Counted from the first letter of the stretch, positions 1 to 8,892 are shown. The stretch: 14,608 nt of DNA from CAVTAE01 sp051649365 (GCA_051649365.1 JBOFGY010000044.1:1-14608); one strand, 5' to 3'. Numbers and translations: made by a program. The notes: generated by a model from the sequence alone, not told the origin.

Positions 1-94
1 GTTTACGCTTTTCAAGATTCTTCTCTTGACGATAGTGCTGCTCTAGCTCCTCCGCGCTTTCTTTCCACTTGATCGGATTTATCTTTCGACTCAT
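1..94 (-). CDS. Transposase N-terminus, probably IS630 type (partial, runs off the left edge)
   Basis: Reading the minus strand from an ATG at 94, an open frame runs to the window edge and gives about 31 residues: MSRKINPIKWKESAEELEQH, then a charged stretch ending QEKNLEKRK. What is seen is a short, strongly charged helical start rich in Lys, Arg and Glu. From memory, this resembles the start of the helix-turn-helix domain of IS630-like transposases in Deinococcota, where a similar 'ESAEEL-x-YR-x-E-x(2)-EKRKRLQAL' pattern occurs. That family call is inference. The catalytic DDE domain would lie outside the window, so I cannot tell whether the element is intact. No good Shine-Dalgarno sequence precedes the ATG. 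TATGGGTC-type repeats just upstream (111-182) could be the end of the element. It could instead be an unrelated short gene. Confidence 0.45.
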   Translation of the reverse strand, partial: MSRKINPIKWKESAEELEQHYRQEKNLEKRK

Positions 95-110
95 ATACCA
101 TTCTATTACT

Positions 111-182
111 TATGGGTCACTCATTCGTAAATTTGGTATTACACGGCGAGAGAGATGTAGAGGTAGTTTTCAGGGACCCATA
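111..182. repeat. TATGGGTC inverted repeat, possible insertion-sequence end
   Basis: TATGGGTC at 111-118 is repeated in inverted form as GACCCATA at 175-182, and TATGGGT recurs directly at 228-234. The pair lies 17 bp upstream of the transposase-like start at 94, where a terminal repeat of that element would be expected. The leading TA would suit the TA target of IS630/Tc1-type elements. Both points are inference; I cannot see the other end of the element. Confidence 0.35.
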
Positions 183-200
183 AATTTGTCGCTCGGCTAC

Positions 201-228
201 TTGACAAGCTCATAATCTGTAGTAGTAT
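201..228 (+). promoter_or_regulatory. Sigma70-type promoter, candidate rpoBC promoter
   Basis: A perfect -35 box TTGACA (201-206) is followed after 16 bp by TAGTAT (223-228), a near-consensus -10 box. Transcription would begin near 235 and give a leader of about 245 nt before the rpoB ATG at 479. It lies just past the putative insertion-sequence end, so it may be an outward-facing element promoter, the native rpoBC promoter, or both. It is the best promoter-like sequence I see between 95 and 478. Confidence 0.55.
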
Positions 229-478
229 ATGGGTTCTGTCATTAGACCTATGGCTGGGTTGAGGCACCCTTTGCATGATGGCAAGTCAGGGCACATGACC
301 ACAAAAGTGTAAAACCGAACGTAAACGATCTAAACGCAGATTCATAAAAATATAGGGTAGAAGAGCAGTTGCAACCTTTGCACCAAAAATTTAAGCAAGG
401 AACCATGGGTGAGCTCATGGCTTTTTGTCGTGTTCTGTGGCATTACATTTTACATCATTACAGCAGAAAGGGGTTTTA
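229..478 (+). other. Long rpoB leader region with a small hairpin
   Basis: No gene is visible between the promoter candidate and rpoB. The one local structure I see is CCATG (403-407) with CATGG (416-420), a 5-bp stem with an 8-base loop followed directly by CTTTTTG (421-427). It resembles a weak attenuator or terminator, but the stem is short. A clear ribosome-binding stretch, AGAAAGGGG, lies just upstream of the rpoB start at 479. Confidence 0.4.
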
Positions 479-3400
479 ATGCGCGAAATCAGACGTTTTG
501 GCAGCATTAAAGAGGTTATAGATTTACCCAACCTCACCAATATCCAGATTAAATCTTACGAAAAGTTTTTGCAACGCGAGAAACCGCTAAGTAAAAGGGA
601 AAGTATCGGGCTCCAGGCGGCCTTTAAGGAAATTTTCCCCATTGACGAAACCGAGCGTGGGCGGCAGACGGGCTTAGTGCTGGATTTTCTCGAGTACACT
701 CTCGTCGAACCAGAGTTTAGTCCCGAAGAGTGCCGTGAAAAAGACCTCACCTATCATGCGGGTCTCTTTGCTAAACTGCAGCTTATCCACAAAGATACTG
801 GGCTTATTAAAGAAGACCAAGTGTTCTTAGGTGATGTACCTATCATGACTGAGAACGGCTCCTTTGTTGTCAACGGTGCAGACCGCGTGATTGTGTCGCA
901 GATTCACCGTTCGCCAGGTGTTTATTTTACTGGCACTCCCAAAGGCACAGGCAGAACGTACCTCGCCAGCATCATCCCTATGCCGAAGCGTGGCCCTTGG
1001 ATTGAAGTCGAGTACGACAACTCTGATATTCTCTGGATGAAAGTCAACAAACGTAAGTTTTATTTCTCCCTCATGCTCCGTGTTTTGGGTATGAGCAATG
1101 ACCAAATCCGTGGACTCTTTAAGGGTCACGAGAGCATGATTGATAAAACGCTCGAGAACGACGAATCCGCCAACGCAGGTGTTGAAGAAGCCCTCTTGCG
1201 TCTCTTTACAATTTTGCGCCCAGGCGACCCACCCAAAGTGGATAAAGCAACCAATTATCTTTTTGGCTTACTCGCAGACCCACGCCGCTATGACCTTGGT
1301 GAGGCAGGACGCTTTAAAATGAATAATAAGTTAGGGCTCGAGCACAAACAACAAACCCTGCTTGGCTTTATTAATGGGCAATTCGTTGACTATGGTCTTA
1401 TTGACACCATCAAGTACCTTATCAGTCTTCAAGCTGGCGTAGAAGGCTATACCGAAGACGATATTGATCACCTCGGGAACCGCCGCATCCGCACCGTGGG
1501 CGAACTCGTCGCTGACCAAATCCGTGTAGGGCTGGGCAGAATGGCGCGTGGTGTCCGTGAGCGTATGCTCCTTGGCGACCCTGACGCAGCCACACCACAA
1601 AAGCTTGTCAATAACCGCCCCATCGTCGCGGCACTCCGCGAATTTTTCGGGCGTAGCCAGTTATCGCAGTTCAAAGACCAAGTGAACCCACTCTCAGAAC
1701 TTCGTCACAAGCGTCGTATCTCGGCACTTGGGCCTGGCGGTCTTACACGCGAACGCGCAGGCTTCGATGTCCGTGACGTACACCGCACCCACTACGGGCG
1801 CATTTGTCCGATTGAAACTCCCGAAGGTGCGAACATTGGTCTTATTACGTCTTTGGCAAGTTTTGCAAGAGTGAATGAGCTTGGCTTTATTGAAGCTCCT
1901 TACCGCGTCGTTAAAGACGGCAAGGTCACGAGTGAAGTCATCTACATGACCGCTCACGAAGAAGATAAATACACCGTCGCGCAAGCGAATACACCGCTTA
2001 AAGCAGATGGTTCTTTCGATGCTGAGTACATTGTAGCCCGCAAACTTGGTGACCCTGTGCAGCTCATCCCTGAAGAAATCAACCTCATGGACGTATCACC
2101 GAAGCAAATTGTCTCAGTGCCAACATCGCTTATTCCCTTTCTCGAGCATGACGACGCAAACCGCGCGCTCATGGGTTCTAACATGCAATCTCAAGCTGTG
2201 CCACTTCTCCGCGCGGATGCACCGTTTGTCGGCACGGGTGTAGAAGAGCGTGTCTCACGCGACTCTGGTACCGTTATGCTGGCGCAAGAGTCTGGTACGG
2301 TCAGCCACGTAGACGCACGCAAAGTCGTGATTAAAAACAGTAAGGGTGTAGACAAAGAACATGTCTTGGCACGTTTTCAACGCTCAAACCAAAACACGAA
2401 CCTTGACCAACGCCCTATCGTCAACCGTGGCGATAAAGTTGAAGCTGGGCAAGTGATAGCAGACGGTCCTTCCTCACAAAACGGACGTTTGGCTCTCGGT
2501 AAAAACATCCTTATTGCAATTATGCCCTTTGACGGTTACAACTTCGAGGATGCAATTGTGCTTTCTGAAACGCTCGTTCGCAACGATGCTTATACGAGCG
2601 TCCACGTCGAGAAGTACGAGAAGGAAGCCAGAGATACCAAACTCGGTCCCGAGAAAATCTCGCGTGATATTCCAGGACTTTCTGAAGCGGCTCTGCGCGA
2701 CTTAGACGAAGACGGCGTTGTGCGCATTGGTGCCGAAGTTAAACAAGGTGATATTCTGGTTGGTCACACGAGCTTCAAAGGTGAAACGGAACCCACCCCA
2801 GAAGAGCGTTTGCTCCGTTCAATCTTTGGTGAAAAAGCGCGTGAGGTCAAAGACACCTCGCTTCGCGTTCCACCGGGTGAAGGTGGCATCGTGCTTCGCA
2901 CTGTACGCTTTAAGCGCGGTGAGCCTGGCGTAGAACTTAAGCCAGGTGTACAAGAAATGGTGCGTGTGTACATCGCCCAGAAGCGTCGCCTCATCGAAGG
3001 GGATAAGCTTGCGAATCGTCACGGGAACAAAGGTGTCGTTGCAAAAATCTTGCCACCTGAAGACATGCCCTACATGGAAGATGGTACGCCTGTTGACCTC
3101 GTGTTTAACCCACTTGGTGTGCCTTCCCGTATGAACCTCGGTCAAATTTTAGAAACGCACCTTGGCTTTGCCGCGTACAAATACGGTGTCTCTTATGTCA
3201 CACCTGTGTTTGACAGCGCGCAAGAAGATCAAATTAAGGACGTGCTTGAGCAGAGTGCCGAAGAAACCATCGCCCAGCTCAAACAGGACGGCTTTGGTCA
3301 TGACAAGCGTTCTCTAGATGTTATCGAACGTTCTGCCAAACTCGGTATTGTTTCCGAAGGCTTAGACACAGAAGGCGCACAAAAAGCCTTGACCCGCTCA

Positions 3401-3865
3401 GGTAAAACGATTCTTTTTGATGGTCGCAGCGGTGAACCCATCAATGCCCCGATTGTGGTTGGTGTCATGTACGTCATGAAGCTCTATCACATGGTCGAAG
3501 ACAAAATGCACGCCCGCTCCACTGGCCCCTACTCGCTTATTACACAGCAACCCTTAGGCGGTAAAGCGCAGTTTGGTGGTCAGCGTCTTGGTGAAATGGA
3601 ATGCTGGGCTCTCCAAGCACACGGTGCCGCGTTCACGTTGCAAGAAATGCTCACCTTAAAGTCTGACGATATTGATGGACGTAACGACTCTTATGAAGCG
3701 ATTGTCAAAGGCAACGACGTATTAGAACCTACCATGCCCGAGTCCTTCAAAGTATTGGTAAAAGAACTTCACTCCCTGGGTTTGGATGTACAAGTCTTAG
3801 ACGAGAACAATAAGAACGTGCAGATATTCGATGAGGCCGGCAAAGGCAGGATTGTTGTTAGGTAG
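479..3865 (+). CDS. rpoB: DNA-directed RNA polymerase subunit beta
   Basis: Beta subunit of the core RNA polymerase; with beta' it forms the catalytic cleft for RNA synthesis. The start is set at 479 (MREIRRFGSIKEVIDLP, matching the Thermus beta start) because AGAAAGGGG precedes it by a few bases. An in-frame ATG at 425 would add 18 unconserved residues. The product is 1128 aa, close to Thermus (1119). The rifampicin-pocket motif lies near residues 393-420: D400 (E. coli D516), H410 (H526) and S415 (S531) are the wild-type residues, so sensitivity is expected. The active-site lysines of GDKLANRHGNKGVV are K843 and K851, and the MPFDGYNFEDAIV motif is present. The C-terminal MYVMKLYHMVEDKMHARSTG and LGEMECWALQAHGAA blocks are intact. 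It is followed by rpoC after 88 bp, and rplL is not upstream, as in Thermus and Deinococcus. Confidence 0.98.
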   Translation: MREIRRFGSIKEVIDLPNLTNIQIKSYEKFLQREKPLSKRESIGLQAAFKEIFPIDETERGRQTGLVLDFLEYTLVEPEFSPEECREKDLTYHAGLFAKLQLIHKDTGLIKEDQVFLGDVPIMTENGSFVVNGADRVIVSQIHRSPGVYFTGTPKGTGRTYLASIIPMPKRGPWIEVEYDNSDILWMKVNKRKFYFSLMLRVLGMSNDQIRGLFKGHESMIDKTLENDESANAGVEEALLRLFTILRPGDPPKVDKATNYLFGLLADPRRYDLGEAGRFKMNNKLGLEHKQQTLLGFINGQFVDYGLIDTIKYLISLQAGVEGYTEDDIDHLGNRRIRTVGELVADQIRVGLGRMARGVRERMLLGDPDAATPQKLVNNRPIVAALREFFGRSQLSQFKDQVNPLSELRHKRRISALGPGGLTRERAGFDVRDVHRTHYGRICPIETPEGANIGLITSLASFARVNELGFIEAPYRVVKDGKVTSEVIYMTAHEEDKYTVAQANTPLKADGSFDAEYIVARKLGDPVQLIPEEINLMDVSPKQIVSVPTSLIPFLEHDDANRALMGSNMQSQAVPLLRADAPFVGTGVEERVSRDSGTVMLAQESGTVSHVDARKVVIKNSKGVDKEHVLARFQRSNQNTNLDQRPIVNRGDKVEAGQVIADGPSSQNGRLALGKNILIAIMPFDGYNFEDAIVLSETLVRNDAYTSVHVEKYEKEARDTKLGPEKISRDIPGLSEAALRDLDEDGVVRIGAEVKQGDILVGHTSFKGETEPTPEERLLRSIFGEKAREVKDTSLRVPPGEGGIVLRTVRFKRGEPGVELKPGVQEMVRVYIAQKRRLIEGDKLANRHGNKGVVAKILPPEDMPYMEDGTPVDLVFNPLGVPSRMNLGQILETHLGFAAYKYGVSYVTPVFDSAQEDQIKDVLEQSAEETIAQLKQDGFGHDKRSLDVIERSAKLGIVSEGLDTEGAQKALTRSGKTILFDGRSGEPINAPIVVGVMYVMKLYHMVEDKMHARSTGPYSLITQQPLGGKAQFGGQRLGEMECWALQAHGAAFTLQEMLTLKSDDIDGRNDSYEAIVKGNDVLEPTMPESFKVLVKELHSLGLDVQVLDENNKNVQIFDEAGKGRIVVR

Positions 3866-3874
3866 TTGAGCTAA

Positions 3875-3937
3875 CAGTTATCAGCCGTGTCAGCCGTCAG
3901 TAAAAACTGAAAGCTGATAGCTGATGGCTGACAGCTT
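3875..3937. repeat. Folded CAGC/GCTG heptad repeat in the rpoB-rpoC spacer
   Basis: The spacer holds tandem short units of the type (A/G)TCAGCC on the left (3880-3900) and inverted units of the type GCTGAT on the right (3913-3935), joined around TCAGT-AAAA-ACTGA (3897-3910). The two arms can fold into an imperfect hairpin of roughly 60 nt. No run of T follows, so it is not a standard terminator. It may be a dispersed intergenic repeat that also acts as an RNA stem between two essential genes. An ATG inside it (3924) is in frame with rpoC but is not the likely start. Confidence 0.7.
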
Positions 3938-3953
3938 CTCCGAAGGAGATTCA

Positions 3954-6900
3954 ATGAGAGATTTCGAGAAAGTATTAATCAAAATCGCCAGCCCCGAGCA
4001 GATTCGCAACTGGAGCTACGGCGAAGTCACGAAGCCTGAGACCATCAACTACCGCACACTGAAACCAGAACGTGACGGATTGTTTGATGAGCGCATCTTC
4101 GGGCCAGAAAAAGATTACGAGTGCGCGTGCGGAAAATATAAACGCCAGCGTTTTGAAGGTAAAGTCTGCGAACGGTGCGGTGTCGAAGTAACAAAGGCCA
4201 CCGTGCGCCGTTACCGCATGGGGCACATTGAACTTGCAACGGCCTGCGCCCATATTTGGTATGTCAAAGATATTCCTAGCAAAATTGGGGCCTTGTTAAA
4301 TCTTTCGACGAGTCAGCTCGAGCAAGTCCTTTACTTTGCGAAGTACGTCGTGACAAATCCGATGAGTGCCTATAAAGACGGACGCGCCCTCAAGCGTGGC
4401 GACCTTCTCTCTGATGATGAATATCGCCAGCTCAAAATTGGGATGCAAGAAACCTACACTGTACCCGCAGGTGAAGACGCTGTGGTCGGTGATGGTGAAG
4501 CCGTCGAAACCGGGCAACAACTCGCCAAGGGTGTGAAGGCAAAAATTTCAGGCATCGCCCAATACCGTTTTCCACGCAAAATTATTTTCGATTATAAAGA
4601 ATCCCGCAGTGCGCTTTTAACGGTGCCGTCTAAAGCTTGGATTGAAGATGAAAAATATACGGGCGGTCAACCCATCGCCGAACTTTCTGATGACTACAGC
4701 TTCGTCTCTACGGCAGAAGGTGTCGTGCAAGTTTTAGCTATTGGGGAAGAAGGCTCAGTTCTTAACATCCACGACGTAGATAAAGATGACGCGTTGGTAG
4801 CCAGCTATTTTATCCCTGCGGGTGTGGAACTCGTCACGGGTGAAGGTGAATTTGTAGAGAAAGGTGCTGAACTTGCTAAGGGCAGTGCAGGTGCCAAACT
4901 TTCTGTACCCACTTCTGCTAGTGCCAAAGTTGAAAAGAACAAAAAGCGTGGCAGCGATATGGAACTTACGCTTAACATCAGATGGGAACGCCGCGAAATG
5001 CACGATATGGACCCCACCATGCACACACTGGTTGGTGATGGTGCCGAAGTGACAGAGGGCGAAAAGGTTGTTGGTGCTATTGACCCTGCCAAAGAACTTA
5101 CCGCTGCTGCGGACGGCAAAGTGCGCTTGGGCTTCCCTGCAAGCATTATTGTTTCTCGAGCACGCATGTACCCCTACAATGATGAACCCATCGTTGTAAA
5201 CGGTGATCGCGTTGTTCCTGGTGACGACCTCGCCGACAATGGCAAAGTTAAAGCAGATATTTCAGGTCGCGTCGAGATTGACTTGGTACGTCATCAAGTA
5301 CGTCTTATTGAGTCCTACGACTTTGAAGCCAAGATGGGGGCGGAAGCAATTAAAGAACTCCTCGAGTCTTTAGACCTCCGTGTGCTCGAGAAAGAACTCG
5401 CCGATGAAATGACGAGTCCGAGCCGCCACAAACGTGCCAAAGCACGTAAGCGTTTAGAAATCGCACGCAACTTTATTGCCTCGGGTAATAATCCTGCCTG
5501 GATGATTCTCGAGTCTGTTCCTGTTATGCCACCTGCACTACGTCCGATGGTACAAGTCGAAGGTGGACGTTTTGCGACCTCCGACCTTAACGACCTTTAC
5601 CGCCGCCTTATCAACCGTAACAACCGCCTTAAAAAACTCATGCAACAAGGCGCACCTGAAATGATTGTTCGCAACGAGAAGCGCATGTTGCAAGAAGCGG
5701 TTGACGCACTGATTGACAACGGACGACGTGGTGCTGCGGTGGTACATCCTGGCAGTGACCGTCCTCTTCGTTCACTCACCGACTTACTTGGTGGTAAACA
5801 AGGACGCTTCCGTCAAAACCTTTTAGGTAAACGTGTAGATTATTCAGGTCGCTCGGTTATCGTCGTCGGGCCACAGCTCAAACTCAATCAGTGCGGTGTA
5901 CCCAAGCGTATGGCGTTGGAACTTTTCAAACCCTTCCTCTTTAAGACTTTAGAAGAACGCCAGGTTGTCTCGAACATCAAAAGTGCTCGCAAAATGCTCG
6001 AGCGTTACCGCGACACTAGAGATGAAATTTGGGACGCGCTCGAGGAAGTCATTCAAGACCGTGTAGTTCTTTTGAACCGCGCTCCGACGCTGCACCGCTT
6101 AGGTATCCAAGCCTTCGAGCCTGTCCTTGTCGAAGGTCAAGCCATTCAGCTTCACCCTCTTGTCTGCGAAGCGTTTAACGCTGACTTTGACGGCGACCAA
6201 ATGGCCATTCACGTGCCACTTTCGGTTTACTCACAAGCAGAAGCAAGACTCCAAATGCTCGCTTCGCATAACCTCATGTCACCTGCCCACGGCAACCCGA
6301 ACGTTGGGCCAAGCCGCGATATTATTCTAGGTCTCTTTGTACTAACTCAGCTTTATGTCGGCAAGCGTGGCGCAGGCAGCGATTATAAAACTGTCGAAGC
6401 TGCTATGAAAGCCTTTGCGAAAGGTGAGATGGACTTAAACTCACCTATTAAAGTGGCGGGTAAAGACACCAGTATTGGTCGCCTGAAGTACCGTTTCTCT
6501 AATGCGGACGAAGCCTTGCACGCCGTCGAGCGTGGCGAAATTGACATGCAAGACACTGTGACTGTGCGCGTTGACGGCAAAATTTTGGAGACCAGCCCAG
6601 GCCGTGTTTACTTTGCACGTCTCGTGAAAGAAACGCTGGCTGAAGATGGTGGCAGTGTTCCAGAATCGCTTATTCGCTACGACACCGCCTACGAAAAAGG
6701 TGCGCTGCGCGACCTCTGCGTCGAATCCTTTAAGGTGCTTGGCATCGAGCGCACCGCCAAACTCTTAGATGGTCTTAAACAAGCTGGCTTTGGTCTCTCG
6801 ACGATTTCGGGGATCACGATTGGCATTGACGACGTTTCAATTCCACCGAAGAAAAAAGAACTTCTCTCTCAGGCACAGGAAAAGCTCGAGAAAATCAGCC

Positions 6901-8522
6901 TTGCCTTTGATCGCGGCTTTGTCACCGAGCAAGAACGTTACAGTCAAGTCGTTAATCTTTGGAACAGCACGACAGAGCAAGTCAAAGAAGCCGTGTTCGA
7001 GCACTTCAAAGACAACATGGCCTTTAACCCGCTCTACATCATGGCGCAATCCGGGGCGCGTGGTAACCCTCAACAAATCCGTCAGCTCGCCGGGATGCGC
7101 GGTCTTATGCAAAAACCTTCGGGCGAAACCATTGAGCTTCCTATTCGCGCCAACTTCCGTGAAGGCTTGACTGTTTTGGAATACTTTATTTCAACGCACG
7201 GTGCGCGTAAAGGTGGAGCTGACACTGCACTCCGTACCGCGGACTCGGGTTATTTAACACGTAAACTCGTAGATGTCGCCCACGAAATCGTCGTTCGTGA
7301 TGAAGAATGTGGTAGCGCGGAATTTATCGAAGTGAACCTCTACAGCGAAGGTCGCTTGCGTCCTAAGAGCCAGCTAGAAATGTCTCTCTATGGTCGCCAC
7401 CTCGCTTTAGACTTTGACATCACCGGTCAAACCTACCCTGCTGGCACGATGATGCTACGCGAAACGATTGACGCAATCTACAAACGCTTAGCGAGCAATC
7501 CAGACATCAAAACTGTTGCCGTGCGTAGTCCACTTACCTGTCAAACACGTGCAGGTGTCTGCCGCCAGTGCTACGGCATGGACATGTCTACGATGAAACT
7601 TGTTTCTATTGGTGAAGCCGTTGGTGTTATCGCTGCCGAATCCATCGGTGAACCTGGCACCCAGCTCACGATGCGTACCTTCCACACGGGCGGTGTTGCG
7701 GGTGGACAAGACATCACGCAAGGTCTGCCACGTGTCATCGAACTTGTCGAAGCACGTAAACCTAAAGTCAAAGCTGTGATTTCTGAACTTGACGGCGTTG
7801 TAAAAATTGAAGAGGATGATGACCGCTTCCGCCTTACCGTCGAAAGCGAAGACGGACAGTTTAACAAAACCTATAAGCTCGATAAGACTGTGCGTATCTT
7901 AGTACGTGAGGGTGACAAAGTCGAAGCGGGGACACAGCTCACACGTGGTGCCATTAATCCCCACGATTTGCTCGAGTCCCGCGGCCCCGACGCAGTACGC
8001 GCTTATCTCGTCGAAGAAATTCAGCGTGTGTACCGTGGTCAGGGTGTGAGCGTTCACGATAAACATATCGAAACGATTGTGCGTCAGATGCTGAAGTATG
8101 TAGAAATCTTAGACGGTGGCGACAGCACAATGTTAGAAGGTCAAGTTGTCGAGCGTTTTGACGTTGACCTTACCAATAATGAACTCGCTGCACAGGACAA
8201 AACACCGATAAGCTGGAAGCCCCTACTGCTCGGTATCACCAAGGCCAGCCTATCCACCAAGTCTTGGCTCTCGGCTGCGAGCTTCCAACACACCACCCAC
8301 GTACTTACTGAAGCTGCCGTTAGTGGCAAAGTGGATGACCTCGTTGGTCTTAAAGAGAACATCATGTTGGGTCGCCTTATTCCTGCAGGTACAGGTTTGG
8401 ATGTCATTCGTGACACGCGCGTTGCCGATGAACGCACGCTCGAGAAACGCCAACAGGCACCAGCCGCAACAACAGGAACAGCACCTGCACGTCCTGGTAG
8501 AGAACGACGCGCGAATGTTTAA
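3954..8522 (+). CDS. rpoC: DNA-directed RNA polymerase subunit beta'
   Basis: Beta' subunit of RNA polymerase, which holds the catalytic magnesium. The start is set at 3954 (MRDFEKVLIKIASPEQIRNW), preceded by GAAGGAG at 3942-3948. The upstream in-frame ATG at 3924 lies in a repeat. The product is 1522 aa (Thermus 1524). The first zinc site is C57, C59, C72 and C75. Residues about 155-450 form the large insertion typical of Thermus/Deinococcus beta', with repeated 'V-x-x-G-x-x-V-x-x-G' segments of barrel-sandwich type. The catalytic NADFDGD is at 742-748, with Asp 744, 746 and 748. The bridge-helix region (GARGNPQQIRQLAGMRG) and the trigger loop (MRTFHTGG from 1240) are intact. The second zinc site is C1119, C1196, C1203 and C1206. 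The C-terminus ends in a short Ala/Pro/Arg-rich tail. It is cotranscribed with rpoB. Confidence 0.98.
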   Translation: MRDFEKVLIKIASPEQIRNWSYGEVTKPETINYRTLKPERDGLFDERIFGPEKDYECACGKYKRQRFEGKVCERCGVEVTKATVRRYRMGHIELATACAHIWYVKDIPSKIGALLNLSTSQLEQVLYFAKYVVTNPMSAYKDGRALKRGDLLSDDEYRQLKIGMQETYTVPAGEDAVVGDGEAVETGQQLAKGVKAKISGIAQYRFPRKIIFDYKESRSALLTVPSKAWIEDEKYTGGQPIAELSDDYSFVSTAEGVVQVLAIGEEGSVLNIHDVDKDDALVASYFIPAGVELVTGEGEFVEKGAELAKGSAGAKLSVPTSASAKVEKNKKRGSDMELTLNIRWERREMHDMDPTMHTLVGDGAEVTEGEKVVGAIDPAKELTAAADGKVRLGFPASIIVSRARMYPYNDEPIVVNGDRVVPGDDLADNGKVKADISGRVEIDLVRHQVRLIESYDFEAKMGAEAIKELLESLDLRVLEKELADEMTSPSRHKRAKARKRLEIARNFIASGNNPAWMILESVPVMPPALRPMVQVEGGRFATSDLNDLYRRLINRNNRLKKLMQQGAPEMIVRNEKRMLQEAVDALIDNGRRGAAVVHPGSDRPLRSLTDLLGGKQGRFRQNLLGKRVDYSGRSVIVVGPQLKLNQCGVPKRMALELFKPFLFKTLEERQVVSNIKSARKMLERYRDTRDEIWDALEEVIQDRVVLLNRAPTLHRLGIQAFEPVLVEGQAIQLHPLVCEAFNADFDGDQMAIHVPLSVYSQAEARLQMLASHNLMSPAHGNPNVGPSRDIILGLFVLTQLYVGKRGAGSDYKTVEAAMKAFAKGEMDLNSPIKVAGKDTSIGRLKYRFSNADEALHAVERGEIDMQDTVTVRVDGKILETSPGRVYFARLVKETLAEDGGSVPESLIRYDTAYEKGALRDLCVESFKVLGIERTAKLLDGLKQAGFGLSTISGITIGIDDVSIPPKKKELLSQAQEKLEKISLAFDRGFVTEQERYSQVVNLWNSTTEQVKEAVFEHFKDNMAFNPLYIMAQSGARGNPQQIRQLAGMRGLMQKPSGETIELPIRANFREGLTVLEYFISTHGARKGGADTALRTADSGYLTRKLVDVAHEIVVRDEECGSAEFIEVNLYSEGRLRPKSQLEMSLYGRHLALDFDITGQTYPAGTMMLRETIDAIYKRLASNPDIKTVAVRSPLTCQTRAGVCRQCYGMDMSTMKLVSIGEAVGVIAAESIGEPGTQLTMRTFHTGGVAGGQDITQGLPRVIELVEARKPKVKAVISELDGVVKIEEDDDRFRLTVESEDGQFNKTYKLDKTVRILVREGDKVEAGTQLTRGAINPHDLLESRGPDAVRAYLVEEIQRVYRGQGVSVHDKHIETIVRQMLKYVEILDGGDSTMLEGQVVERFDVDLTNNELAAQDKTPISWKPLLLGITKASLSTKSWLSAASFQHTTHVLTEAAVSGKVDDLVGLKENIMLGRLIPAGTGLDVIRDTRVADERTLEKRQQAPAATTGTAPARPGRERRANV

Positions 8523-8541
8523 GCCAAGTTATATCGTTTCG

Positions 8542-8571
8542 GTACTGAAGTGGCTCAAATCACTTCAGTAC
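8542..8571 (+). terminator. Perfect 11-bp hairpin just after rpoC (no T-run)
   Basis: GTACTGAAGTG (8542-8552) and CACTTCAGTAC (8561-8571) are exact inverted repeats around an 8-base loop, 19 bp after the rpoC stop. The sequence that follows (AAAGCTAG) has no T-run. It is therefore not a textbook intrinsic terminator; it may protect the 3' end of the mRNA or slow polymerase ahead of the terminator at 8688. Confidence 0.55.
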
Positions 8572-8600
8572 AAAGCTAGTATTCGTCAGAAACAACAAAA

Positions 8601-8681
8601 TAGACCTCTTGCACAAATAAGGTTTTCTTCCAAAAAGTCCTTTGTAGTTTGATGCTCGGGGGTATTTATGCAAGAAGTCTA
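8601..8681. mobile_element. MITE-like 81-bp element with 19-bp terminal inverted repeats
   Basis: TAGACCTCTTGCACAAATA (8601-8619) and TATTTATGCAAGAAGTCTA (8663-8681) are inverted repeats matching at 17 of 19 positions, with 43 bp between. That layout fits a miniature element, or the fused ends of an internally deleted insertion sequence. There is no coding capacity of its own. I cannot name the parent family, and no clear target duplication is visible in the flanks. Confidence 0.5.
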
Positions 8682-8778
8682 ATAGCTCCCCCTGAAAAAC
8701 AGGGGGTTGTTTAATGTTATCTTTAAGTAGCTCCATGCTCACTTTGTCAGATAAACTTTCACTAACAAAGGACTTTTT
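8632..8778. repeat. 14-bp perfect inverted repeat spanning 147 bp
   Basis: AAAAAGTCCTTTGT (8632-8645) is exactly complementary to ACAAAGGACTTTTT (8765-8778). The left arm lies inside the 81-bp element (8601-8681) and the right arm lies outside it, so the two repeat pairs are interlocked. This could be a second, nested transposon remnant. It encloses the terminator at 8688-8711. Confidence 0.55.
8688..8711 (+). terminator. Intrinsic terminator, likely end of the rpoBC transcript
   Basis: CCCCCTG (8688-8694), loop AAAAA, CAGGGGG (8700-8706), then TTGTTT. A 7-bp GC-rich stem with a short loop and a T-rich tail fits Rho-independent termination on the plus strand. It is the first good terminator downstream of rpoC, about 165 bp after its stop codon. 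Confidence 0.65.
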
Positions 8779-8892
8779 CAAACATCATTTGACAATCTCA
8801 TTATGGAAATACTTACGCTAGGTTCTTTGCCCTGTGGCTTCACCGAACGTCATACTAGCTGCCTCTTTTGTCGGGTCTAGGGATTTTGCAAG

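Noticed and set aside
425..478. Longer rpoB start at ATG 425
   Set aside because: The extra 18 residues do not resemble any beta subunit N-terminus, and the good ribosome-binding site AGAAAGGGG serves the ATG at 479.
3924..3953. Longer rpoC start at ATG 3924
   Set aside because: This ATG lies within the intergenic heptad repeat. GAAGGAG is placed for the ATG at 3954, whose product matches the family start.
8323..8652. Plus-strand 109-codon frame overlapping the rpoC end
   Set aside because: More than half is out of frame inside rpoC, and the rest crosses the hairpin at 8542-8571 and the repeat. It is a shadow frame.
8560..8781. Minus-strand 73-codon frame across the inverted repeats
   Set aside because: It reads straight through the MITE-like repeats and the terminator hairpin. 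The coding potential looks accidental or is a remnant of the element.
8789..8819. Promoter with perfect TTGACA at 8789-8794
   Set aside because: There is no acceptable -10 box at 16-18 bp spacing, and only the dead transposase relic lies downstream.
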